From the NCBI RefSeq assembly GCF_024813435.1, contig NZ_JANAEZ010000005.1, positions 248,001 to 312,000 of the forward strand: 64,000 nucleotides of DNA, in the 5' to 3' direction. Of the stretch, positions 44,521 to 52,151 are shown piece after piece (position 1 is the first letter of the stretch; the number at the start of each line of letters is the position of its first letter). The translations under genes and the position numbers were made by a program. Source of the stretch: Cognataquiflexum gelatinilyticum (GTDB taxonomy: Bacteria > Bacteroidota > Bacteroidia > Cytophagales > Cyclobacteriaceae). The notes under the pieces are model-generated. The model had not been told where the DNA came from and did no database searches. It saw only the letters and a list, made by a program, of their open reading frames with translations.

Positions 44521-45570
44521 ATGAGAAAAGAAGCAAAGCATTTGTATCATAAAGCCATTGACTCACTGACATTGAGCATAGAGCTTTTTAACCGCCCGAA
44601 TGATTGCGGACGGATACATGGTGTTTTGATTTTTATGGATCACTCATTTGAAATGTTACTCAAAGCAAGCATCATTCATAAAGGCGGAAAAATAAAAGAA
44701 AAAGGTGCAAAAGAAACTATTGGTTTTGGTGCTTGTGTGCGGAAAGGATTTAGCGACAATACAATCAAGTTTTTATCTGACACGGATGTTCTCACTTTGC
44801 AGACCATTAACGGATTGAGAGACGCAGCACAACATTACACACTTGAAATGTCGGAGCAGTATCTGTATTTCCAAGCCCAAGCAGGTTTGACCCTTTTCAG
44901 AGACATAGCCAAAAAGGTTTTCAATATTGACTTAAAGACCCAGTTACCGGTAAGGGTATTGCCTCTTTCGACGACCCCACCGATGGACATTCAGGCTTTT
45001 TTCAGTTCAGAAGTTCAGGAAATTAAAAAACTACTTGCACCAAAAAGTAGAAAGAAGCTTGAAGCAACAGAAAAATTAAGGGCATTAGCTATTATGGAAA
45101 ATGCTATTCAGGGAAACGAATCTCAACCGTCAGACAAAGAACTAAAATCCTTAGCTAAACAATTACCAAAAGCTACAAATTGGGGACAGCTCTTCCCAAG
45201 TGTTTCAACTTTATCATTTACACAAAACGGATATGGTCCTTCTTTAGACCTGAGAATTACAAAATCAGAAGGTGTTCCTGTGACAGTTGTTCCCGAAGGA
45301 ACACCAGGTGCCGGTGTGGTTGCTATTAAACGTGTGAATGAATTGGATTTTTACAATCTTGGAAGAGACCAATTAGCAAAGAAATTGGGTTTGACTGGCC
45401 CAAAGACGACAGCAGCAGTAAAACATTTCGGAGTTAAAGAAGACCCGGAATGTTTTAAAAGAATTCAAATTGGTAAAACATTTTTCGATAGGTACTCACA
45501 AAAGACAAGAGAAAAAATAAAGGATGGACTAAAAACAAAATCGATTGAAGAAATATGGAAGGAAAGATAA
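44521..45570 (+). CDS. DUF3644-like HEPN protein, last gene of the type I operon
   Basis: 349 residues, starting 5 bases after hsdR. The N-terminal helical domain has SLTLSIELFNRPNDCGRIHG and HSFEMLLKASIIHKGGKI, characteristic of DUF3644, followed by INGLRDAAQHY. Arg100 and His105 form the R-x4-H signature of HEPN ribonucleases. The C-terminal part (about 275-349) has NLGRDQLAKKLGLTGPKTTA, a helix-turn-helix-like segment, and a basic end. In established biology HEPN proteins often act as RNases in abortive infection or toxin-antitoxin systems. Linkage to a type I operon suggests a backup that acts when restriction fails; that is inference. Confidence 0.75.
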   Translation: MRKEAKHLYHKAIDSLTLSIELFNRPNDCGRIHGVLIFMDHSFEMLLKASIIHKGGKIKEKGAKETIGFGACVRKGFSDNTIKFLSDTDVLTLQTINGLRDAAQHYTLEMSEQYLYFQAQAGLTLFRDIAKKVFNIDLKTQLPVRVLPLSTTPPMDIQAFFSSEVQEIKKLLAPKSRKKLEATEKLRALAIMENAIQGNESQPSDKELKSLAKQLPKATNWGQLFPSVSTLSFTQNGYGPSLDLRITKSEGVPVTVVPEGTPGAGVVAIKRVNELDFYNLGRDQLAKKLGLTGPKTTAAVKHFGVKEDPECFKRIQIGKTFFDRYSQKTREKIKDGLKTKSIEEIWKER

Positions 45571-45962
45571 TAGCCAACGCACAGGTGTAAGCACATTTGC
45601 AATTCGCACAAGCTAACGCATAGACCAAAAATTGCAATAGAGCTTCCACCTTTCCGATCTAAAGAATGAATTTTATAATATTTTTTACAACGCTTTAAAA
45701 AAATAAAACACCCAACGGCACAGACCAAAACGACAAAGAAAATGAAACAGAACTTTAACAAAAAGCAATGGTTTACAGACACGGTGGACAAGAATGCCAG
45801 CACACAACAGCGTGTATGTGGCTATAGCGATTAAATTGGTAAATCGAAGGTCTGTGCTTCTAAAAATCTTTGTGATAAACGGACATGTAATCGCCTTGAA
45901 ATCCGTTACAGCTCTTATACTTGACCGTTAGTCAGAATTTTAACTATCACACCTGCCCAAGC
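45571..45962. other. Non-coding right border of the defence island, cassette-like inverted repeats
   Basis: TTGCAATT (45597-45604) pairs with AATTGCAA (45630-45637), and GCACAGACC (about 45719) pairs with GGTCTGTGC (about 45848). Between them lies a 30-residue open frame (45742-45834, MKQNFNKKQWFTDTVDKNAS) ending in CAACAGCGTGTATGTGGCTA. Such texture resembles gene-cassette or recombination scars at accessory borders, but I cannot identify an attC site with confidence and see no integrase. Confidence 0.35.
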
Positions 45963-46200
45963 TCCGGTTCAGAATGACGGGACCTCAACTTGACAACCTA
46001 CCTACCGTAGGCAGGCGTGCAGCAGACAACAACTAAAACAAATACAACCATTACAACAATTAAAACTCTTTAAAAAGAGACCCTTCGTTCCTCAGGGTGA
46101 CGAAACCTGACAACAATAACAACTAGACAAAGCGAAGCAAACAACAACTACAACCACTAGAACAATTACAACCTGTTGATCAGTTAACCAGTTAATCAAT
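45963..46200. repeat. ACAACC-type intergenic repeat run right of the island
   Basis: Starts with the hairpin tail AAGCTCCGGTTCAGAATGAC (45970-45990 approximately), then GACAACCTACCTACC with the palindrome CCTACCGTAGG, then ACAACTAAAACAAATACAACC runs, a second short element GACCCTTCGTTCCTCAGGGT, and a final run to about 46170 followed by AACCAGTTAATCAATTAACC. It is the same family as the blocks between the permease genes. Confidence 0.7.
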
Positions 46201-46216
46201 TAACCAAATAACCGCC

Positions 46217-46930
46217 TTAATTCTTCTCAAAAACCAAAAAGTGCTGTATTTTCATAAACTGACCGTTTTGGATCAGGGAAAAGCCATTGGCTGACAACTC
46301 TTTGGTAACCTGCTCGACAGTCATTTTGTGAAGTCTTTTAATGGCGACTTTGGGGTCTTCACCGCGGTATTCAATCAATAAAAGTTTTCCACCAGGTTTG
46401 AGGGATTTTTTGATATTCTGCAGGACTTCATGCGGATACTCCAACTCATGGTAGACATCAACCATGATCGCAAGGTCGATGGAATTATCCGGAAGCATTG
46501 GAGATTTCTCTGTTCCTTTGATGGTAATCACATTGTCAAAACCGAGTTCTTTGCTGCGATCCTCCAAGTATTTGATCGCAGGATCCTGGATTTCGACGGC
46601 ATACACTTTGCCTTCTGGTACTTTCTTGGCAATCCGGAATGTGTAATATCCCGATCCTGCTCCGATATCTGCTACCACGCTCTTTTTATCTATGGGAAGG
46701 TTTTTGATCGCCAATTCGGTGTTTTCTTCCTGCGGACGGGTAGATCGTTCCAACCAACTCATTCCCATAAAGTTCATGACCTGGGATATTTCCCTTCCCA
46801 AATAAACCTTACCTGTACCGTCACGGTCAGGGGTTTTGTAAGTGTAGATTTCATCAGTCTTGGTTTGGCTTTGGCCGAAAAGGAAAGACATTGAAAACAT
46901 AAAAAGGAAGGAAAGGAATAGCTTTTTCAT
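46217..46930 (-). CDS. Exported class I SAM-dependent methyltransferase
   Basis: 237 residues, with the start at MKKLFLSFLFMFSMSFLFGQ; the longer frame from 47053 has no similarity to a natural N-terminus. That N-terminus is a convincing signal peptide cleaved after FGQ. The mature part has SAM motif I VVADIGAGSGYYTFRIA (about 87-103), an acidic end of strand 2 (VYAVEIQDP), motif IV-like SIDLAIMVDVYHEL, and KPGGKLLLIEYRGE. The fold is therefore a complete class I methyltransferase directed to the periplasm, where SAM is not normally available. Similar secreted methyltransferase-like proteins are known, but their substrate is unknown to me. Confidence 0.85.
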   Translation of the reverse strand: MKKLFLSFLFMFSMSFLFGQSQTKTDEIYTYKTPDRDGTGKVYLGREISQVMNFMGMSWLERSTRPQEENTELAIKNLPIDKKSVVADIGAGSGYYTFRIAKKVPEGKVYAVEIQDPAIKYLEDRSKELGFDNVITIKGTEKSPMLPDNSIDLAIMVDVYHELEYPHEVLQNIKKSLKPGGKLLLIEYRGEDPKVAIKRLHKMTVEQVTKELSANGFSLIQNGQFMKIQHFLVFEKN

Positions 46931-47269
46931 AGTAAACTTGAACAGGAAAATTTTGGAAGCCAAAACAATATACCAAAAAAACACCCTTCTGAAACAATTG
47001 TTTTGACCGCTATTGGACGAATACTGTTCGCATTTAATGTGGATGGAAATCAAAAACAGCCTCCAAAGCCAAATTTACCCACTTTTGGTGTTTGGCATGT
47101 TTTTAGGACATTACCTTGAAGCCAACTATTAAAACACTTATTGTTTTTTGGTGAAAGCTAAACCAACTATTCATTCTTGGCCTTTTAAAAAGCCATCATC
47201 CGAACCAAGGTTTCCTGCCTCATAAACCACGACGTTCTTTCCATAGAGGTATTTTAGTTTATTGATACA
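46931..47269. other. Gene-free stretch upstream of the exported methyltransferase
   Basis: AT-rich, with no open frame that looks coding. It contains GGCCTTTTAAAAAGCC (about 47179-47194), a near-perfect palindrome. Because a strong plus-strand terminator follows at 47270-47310 and the neighbouring gene points away, this stretch may encode an untranslated RNA. Confidence 0.35.
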
Positions 47270-47310
47270 AAGCAAGGTCTGGATTCTGTCCAGGCCTTGC
47301 TTTTTTTTTT
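47270..47310 (+). terminator. Orphan plus-strand terminator
   Basis: AAGCAAGGTCTGGA pairs with TCCAGGCCTTGCTT with one G-T wobble, followed by ten T. No protein gene upstream on the plus strand would use it, since the methyltransferase is on the minus strand. Confidence 0.88.
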
Positions 47311-47639
47311 GACCGTATGCGAACATTAATGTCCGTGATTTGATGGGTTTTTACCTTCAATCTGTGATTTTTCAATGTTTTGGCTGTTTTTGCATTGGCA
47401 TGGAAGTGGGAAGGATGTTAGGAGGTTAAGAGGGATGGAAGTAGGGAAGTATGGAGTACGATTTACGAAGCAAATCAATGATTGAATGTTATGGCAACCA
47501 TTCAGCGTTTTTTCTAGATGATAAGACAAAGTCTTGCTTCTCAGCTCTCGGTTCTTGTTTCTCGCTTCTTGCTTCTCGGTTCTCGGTTCTCGCTTCTTTT
47601 ATCTTACGTCTCAAATCTCACATCTCACATCTAAATAAT
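47311..47639. repeat. Inverted AGAAGCGAG-type repeat before permease 8
   Basis: About 47524-47635 reads CTTGCTTCTCAGCTCTCGGT and TCGCTTCTTGCTTCTCGGTT, the reverse complement of the GAGAAGCGAG runs in the permease array, ending CAAATCTCACATCTCACATC. The preceding 200 bases have no recognised feature. The permease frame is open through the repeat from 47451, which would add 63 spurious residues. Confidence 0.7.
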
Positions 47640-50036
47640 ATGTGGAAAAACTACTTTAAAGTCTCCTTTAGAAACCTGTCCAAGCGGAAGCTTTACACCG
47701 GTATCAATATCCTTGGTCTGACCATTGCCATCGTCAGTTTTTTGGCGATCTCGCTATACATCTACCATGAACTGAGCTATGACAGGATGTACACCGATGC
47801 GGACAGGATTTACCAATTCAATCAGGAGTTTGTTTCGGGTGGTGAAAGACAACTTGTCTCTTCCACACCTTCGATCCTTGTTCCCACCTTGATGGCCGAA
47901 GTTCCGGAAGTAGAAATCGGTACTTTGGTTTTTGACCTCAGTATTTTCTCCTCCGTCGTCGTAGATGCAGGGAAGGGAAATCAGGAGGAATCGCGTTTTG
48001 CATTTGCTGATGAGAACTTCTTCAAAGTATTTGATTTTGAGGTTTTGGAAGGAAATCCCGACCTGGTCCTTTCCGAACCCAATCAGATTGTTTTGACAGA
48101 AAGCACTGCCAAAAGGTATTTTGGAAAAGTGAATGCCGCTACCGGAAAACCACTCAAAATAGATGGAGGAGAATACATTGTCTCAGGAGTGATGCAGGAT
48201 TTTCCTTCCAATAGCCACCTGGACTTTGATTTCATAGCATCTTTCAAAACCCACCGGCACGGGACCAAACCCGAATGGTCACCTTCCAATTATTATTCTT
48301 ATGCCAAACTGATTCCGAATGCAGATATGGCTACTTTTTCGTCCAAGCTGGATCAGATGGTCGAAAAATACATGGGAGAGGACATGAACAATTACGGGTT
48401 TAGGACTTCCTTTCAGGTTCAGCCTGTCACCTCCATCCACTTGGGAGAAAATCAACTCCAAAGTATCAAACCCACTTCCGACATCAAGTACCTCTACATT
48501 TTTGGAATTGTGGCAGTGCTTTTGATATTTATCGGAATCATCAATTATGTCAACCTTGCCACTGCCGAAGCCACAGAGCGGAACAAGGAAGTGGGTTTGC
48601 GTAAAGTTATGGGAGCAGGCAGGATGCAGCTTTTTGGACAGTTTATCTCCGAATCATTTATCCTGACTTTTTCCGCCCTTGTATTCAGTCTATTGTCCCT
48701 TTATTTTATGGTGGATGCATTCGGAGATATATCCGGAGTACCCTTGCAGTTGGGATTGCTGCTGACACCTTCTGGCCTTGCCGTGATTTTGGGCTTGTTG
48801 CTGTTGATCGCTTTTCTTTCGGGAGTATATCCTGCCTTGATTCTGTCAGGCATGGAACCTTTGAAAGCTTTGGGCAAAAACGTCAAAATAGGAGGGGGAG
48901 CTTGGCTTCGCAAAGGTCTGGTCGTATTTCAGTTTTTTGTTTCTATAGGTTTGTTGGTAGCGACTCTGATCGTACAACGTCAGCTGGAATATATGCAATC
49001 CGTCAACCTCGGCTATGACAGGGAAGAAGTAGTCGCCCTAAGCTATCATTACAACATGAGAAAATCCGTAGGAAGTCTTAAGAATGAGCTCCTGCGGACG
49101 GGTGCTGCCCAATCAGTCACTTTGGCTGCAGACATGCCGATTTATATCAAAGCCGGCTACAAGATTTTCCCGGGATTGGATACGGACAAAGAAATGATGA
49201 TCACCGGCTATTCGGTAGATCCGGATCTGGTCAAGACTTTGGGGTTGAAAATAGTCGCCGGAGAGGATTTTGCTGCTGAAGAAATCACGAGAACGGTTGC
49301 CTATAAGCAAGAAATCGAACATGCAGTCATGCTCAATGAAGCTGCTGTGAAAGAATTGGGTTGGACGAATGAAGAAGCCGTAGGCAAAAAGCTGAACTTC
49401 GGTTCGCCGACTTATGTCAAAGCTGTTGTGGGAGATTTTTACTTCAATTCACTGCATCATCAGGTTGGACCTTTGGCCATCATGGTGGATCCCGAACAAG
49501 CCAATGTCATTCTGGCAAAACTGCCGAAAGGAAATCCGGCAGAGCACTTAGCCAAAATGGAAGGAATTTGGAAAAGCCTCGCCCCTGACAGGCCTTTCAA
49601 TTACAAATTTGTCGACCAGGAATATGCCCGCATGTACCAAACAGAAGAGAAAATAGGGTCTGTATTCAGCCTTTTTGCAGGGATCGCGATCTTCATCGCC
49701 TGCATGGGTTTGTTTGGGTTGGTTTCTTATGTGGCCTTGAGAAGAACCCGGGAAATCAGCATCCGCAAAGTCCTCGGAGCCACACAGGTCGATGTCCTGA
49801 AAGTGCTTTCCGCTGATTTCTTTGTGTTATTGGGAATATCGGCTGTGTTGGCGACAGCATTCGGAATCTGGTTTTCGAAGCAATGGCTCGAAGGATTTGC
49901 CTACAAAACTACTGTCTCCCCGATGGTGTATGTGGTTGCGATCCTGATAGTGGCTGGGATTTCTCTTTTAACAATCGGGTACCGCACTGTCAAAGTCAAC
50001 CGACAAAATCCGGCAACGACGCTTAAGGACGAGTAG
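47640..50036 (+). CDS. FtsX/MacB-family ABC permease (eighth paralogue)
   Basis: About 798 residues starting MWKNYFKVSFRNLSKRKLY, aligned with the N-termini of the array at the left of the window. TM1 is about 20-43. It has two periplasmic MacB-like domains and two FtsX helix triplets. Coupling motifs are KEVGLRKVMGAG (about 316) and REISIRKVLGAT (about 704). The C-terminus is NPATTLKDE. It lies about 1.4 kb upstream of a matching ATPase gene, with one minus-strand gene between them, so it may be the permease partner of that ATPase. Confidence 0.94.
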   Translation: MWKNYFKVSFRNLSKRKLYTGINILGLTIAIVSFLAISLYIYHELSYDRMYTDADRIYQFNQEFVSGGERQLVSSTPSILVPTLMAEVPEVEIGTLVFDLSIFSSVVVDAGKGNQEESRFAFADENFFKVFDFEVLEGNPDLVLSEPNQIVLTESTAKRYFGKVNAATGKPLKIDGGEYIVSGVMQDFPSNSHLDFDFIASFKTHRHGTKPEWSPSNYYSYAKLIPNADMATFSSKLDQMVEKYMGEDMNNYGFRTSFQVQPVTSIHLGENQLQSIKPTSDIKYLYIFGIVAVLLIFIGIINYVNLATAEATERNKEVGLRKVMGAGRMQLFGQFISESFILTFSALVFSLLSLYFMVDAFGDISGVPLQLGLLLTPSGLAVILGLLLLIAFLSGVYPALILSGMEPLKALGKNVKIGGGAWLRKGLVVFQFFVSIGLLVATLIVQRQLEYMQSVNLGYDREEVVALSYHYNMRKSVGSLKNELLRTGAAQSVTLAADMPIYIKAGYKIFPGLDTDKEMMITGYSVDPDLVKTLGLKIVAGEDFAAEEITRTVAYKQEIEHAVMLNEAAVKELGWTNEEAVGKKLNFGSPTYVKAVVGDFYFNSLHHQVGPLAIMVDPEQANVILAKLPKGNPAEHLAKMEGIWKSLAPDRPFNYKFVDQEYARMYQTEEKIGSVFSLFAGIAIFIACMGLFGLVSYVALRRTREISIRKVLGATQVDVLKVLSADFFVLLGISAVLATAFGIWFSKQWLEGFAYKTTVSPMVYVVAILIVAGISLLTIGYRTVKVNRQNPATTLKDE

Positions 50037-50251
50037 GGAATTTTGAATGATAAATTCGGAATGAAGAATGGTTTGATTCTGCTGAATGGTACAAAATACA
50101 CAAGGCAGAAGACACATCGTCCTGTCATTTCGAACGTAGAGAAAAATCTAAAAAATCAATCTCGCAAAGAGCCTAAGGCGGTAAAAAGGTTTAGAATAAA
50201 AATTAAGAATTCTGAATTTTATTATGAAGTATGCATAGGCTGAAGGGGAAA

Positions 50252-50929
50252 TCAATTCTCCTCCTCTTCATCCCTCTCCTCATAATTTCCTTCAAATTCA
50301 TCTGCTATCCAATCATCTTGACTCAACCAATATTCTGATGTCAGGACTTTGAAGTCTTTTCCGTTTATAGTCTGCATGTCCCATAGAATGGATTCCGCTT
50401 CAGGAAAAGGAACATTTCCTGTCATTTTATCTCCAAAGAGTCTTTTGATCAGGTTGCTGTCCGAAAGGCCCTTGTCCAATAACTTGAGCATGCCTTCTTT
50501 GGTCATTTCTACCTTCGCGGTATTGTCAAACGGGGTTAGGGTACATTCATACTGACTGGCTTTGGTGTTGGGGAATCTGCCGTTGAAGGCCTTGTACAGG
50601 AGTTGGTTGACTTGGAAAAGTGTGGCATGCAGGCTGATTTCGGGATATTCTTCAGCGATCTTGTCTAAGAGCATGTCGTTGGATATCTGTTCGATTTGAC
50701 CTTTGGACAAGTCCCCGCTTAATTTGTAGGTTAGGACTATGGCTGCAGCTTCATTGGGTTCATAATCCGTAATGGCCATCATCAACAATTCCCTGAGAGA
50801 CCCTTCTTCTGCACTTTCGGCATCAGGGAAACCAAAAAGATCTAAAAGTTGGATATAATCTGCTGAGGACCAATAATCCTTGACCTGATCCAATGTTTTG
50901 AAGGATGTAATTTTAATCTGAAATTTCAT
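50252..50929 (-). CDS. Hypothetical protein with acidic C-terminus (225 residues)
   Basis: Not recognised. No signal peptide or membrane helix. The N-terminal half is predicted mixed alpha/beta (MKFQIKITSFKTLDQVKDYW), with an acidic loop FPDAESAEEGSLRELLMMAI. The middle has ISNDMLLDKIAEEYPEISLH, and the end is extremely acidic (EFEGNYEERDEEEEN). A long frame with normal codon use supports a real gene. It lies convergent to permease 8 and separates it from the ATPase gene. The gap 50037-50251 holds only a GAATGATAAATTCGGAATGA repeat fragment. Confidence 0.75.
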   Translation of the reverse strand: MKFQIKITSFKTLDQVKDYWSSADYIQLLDLFGFPDAESAEEGSLRELLMMAITDYEPNEAAAIVLTYKLSGDLSKGQIEQISNDMLLDKIAEEYPEISLHATLFQVNQLLYKAFNGRFPNTKASQYECTLTPFDNTAKVEMTKEGMLKLLDKGLSDSNLIKRLFGDKMTGNVPFPEAESILWDMQTINGKDFKVLTSEYWLSQDDWIADEFEGNYEERDEEEEN

Positions 50930-50998
50930 GATTTTTGACTTTGGTATAAGTTAGGTGGTATTGTTGGAGATGTAAGGGAATATCTCATAAATCGTTTT

Positions 50999-51250
50999 TT
51001 TAACCGCAGTGGCCACAAAGGTTTCGCAAAGGGCGCAAAGGGTAATAACTTTTGTTTTCTTTGTTTCTTTTGTGGTTAACATTCTCCCGCAGATACCACA
51101 GACTGACACAGAACTTCCAAGGTCGTCAGATATCCTGCCTGTCCGGAATCTGGACACATTATTTTTACCGCAATGGAAACTATGGTTTCGCAAATGGCGC
51201 AAAGGCTGATATCCTTTGTTTTCATTGTTTCTTTAGTGTTTTAATATTCC
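50999..51250. repeat. Two copies of an ACCGCA...GCGCAAAGG intergenic repeat
   Basis: Copy 1 (about 50999-51078) reads TTAACCGCAGTGGCCACAAA, GTTTCGCAAAGGGCGCAAAG, then TTCTTTTGTGGTTAAC, so its ends form an imperfect inverted repeat. Copy 2 (about 51160-51240) repeats the same order in diverged form (GTTTCGCAAATGGCGCAAAG). The 132-residue frame over this stretch is translated repeat. The rest of 50930-51474 shows no gene. Confidence 0.6.
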
Positions 51251-51474
51251 CTCCCTTATATCCTTGGTTGAGGGAGAAGACACCTTATCGTCCGTCAGCG
51301 AACAAAAATGTTCGATCCTTCAAACCGAATTTCTTCAAAAAACGCCCTTATTCGAACAATATTGGGCTTTTTTTATGGCATAGGATTGGGATAAGGGGAA
51401 TTGTTCAAAGTTTGGAGCAAATTCCATTCTATACAACCAATTCAGTCTAGTGTCTCACATCTTATGTCCAAATA

Positions 51475-52149
51475 ATGATTAAGCTTAACCAAATTGACAA
51501 ATTCATCGAATCGCGGTTTCAGCGGGTATTTATATTGAAAGGAATTGACCTCACCATCGAGCAAGGAGAATTTCTCACCCTGATGGGACCATCCGGAGTC
51601 GGAAAATCGACTTTGCTCAATATTATAGGATTGTTGGATGAGGATTATGAAGGCAAATACTCCTTTGATGGAAGGTCGATCAATGACATGAAGTCAAAGG
51701 AAAGGTCTTCACTGCATAAATCTGAGTTTGGGTATATTTTTCAGGCTTACCACCTGATCGACGAACTCACGGTGTATGAAAACATCGAAACCCCTTTACT
51801 TTACCGGAATGTTTCTGGAAGTGAAAGGAAAAGCATCATTGCCAACCTTTTGGACAGGTTCAATATGGTGGCCAAAAAAGACCTTTTCCCGGAACAGCTT
51901 TCAGGCGGACAGCAGCAGTTGGTCGGAATAGCAAGGGCGATAGCAGGAAGACCAAGGGTATTGTTGGCAGATGAACCGACAGGAAACCTCCATTCTGCAC
52001 AGGCAAAGGAAATCATGGAAGTATTTAAAGAACTCAACAAAGAAGGAACTACGATTATCCAAGCTACCCACGCCCGTGAAAATGCTGATTATGGGACAAG
52101 GTTGATTGAGATGTTGGATGGAAAAATTGACAAAGACATTGCCATATAA
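51475..52149 (+). CDS. LolD/MacB-type ABC transporter ATP-binding protein
   Basis: 224 residues with all ATPase motifs intact: Walker A GPSGVGKST (about 38-46), Q-loop FQAYHLIDELTVYEN, signature LSGGQQQ, Walker B VLLADEPTGNL, and the H-loop THA. Sequence features place it in the LolD/MacB/FtsE group that powers FtsX-type permeases, which are abundant in this window. It is the only such ATPase here. It starts 2 bases before a TolC-family gene, so a tripartite export function is likely. It could serve several of the permeases; that is inference. Confidence 0.94.
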   Translation: MIKLNQIDKFIESRFQRVFILKGIDLTIEQGEFLTLMGPSGVGKSTLLNIIGLLDEDYEGKYSFDGRSINDMKSKERSSLHKSEFGYIFQAYHLIDELTVYENIETPLLYRNVSGSERKSIIANLLDRFNMVAKKDLFPEQLSGGQQQLVGIARAIAGRPRVLLADEPTGNLHSAQAKEIMEVFKELNKEGTTIIQATHARENADYGTRLIEMLDGKIDKDIAI

Positions 52150-52151
52150 TT

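Noticed and set aside
46430..46894. 154-residue plus-strand open frame
   Set aside because: Antisense to the exported methyltransferase, which has intact SAM-binding motifs.
51052..51450. 132-residue plus-strand open frame
   Set aside because: Runs through intergenic repeats and has no domain-like sequence or ribosome binding site.
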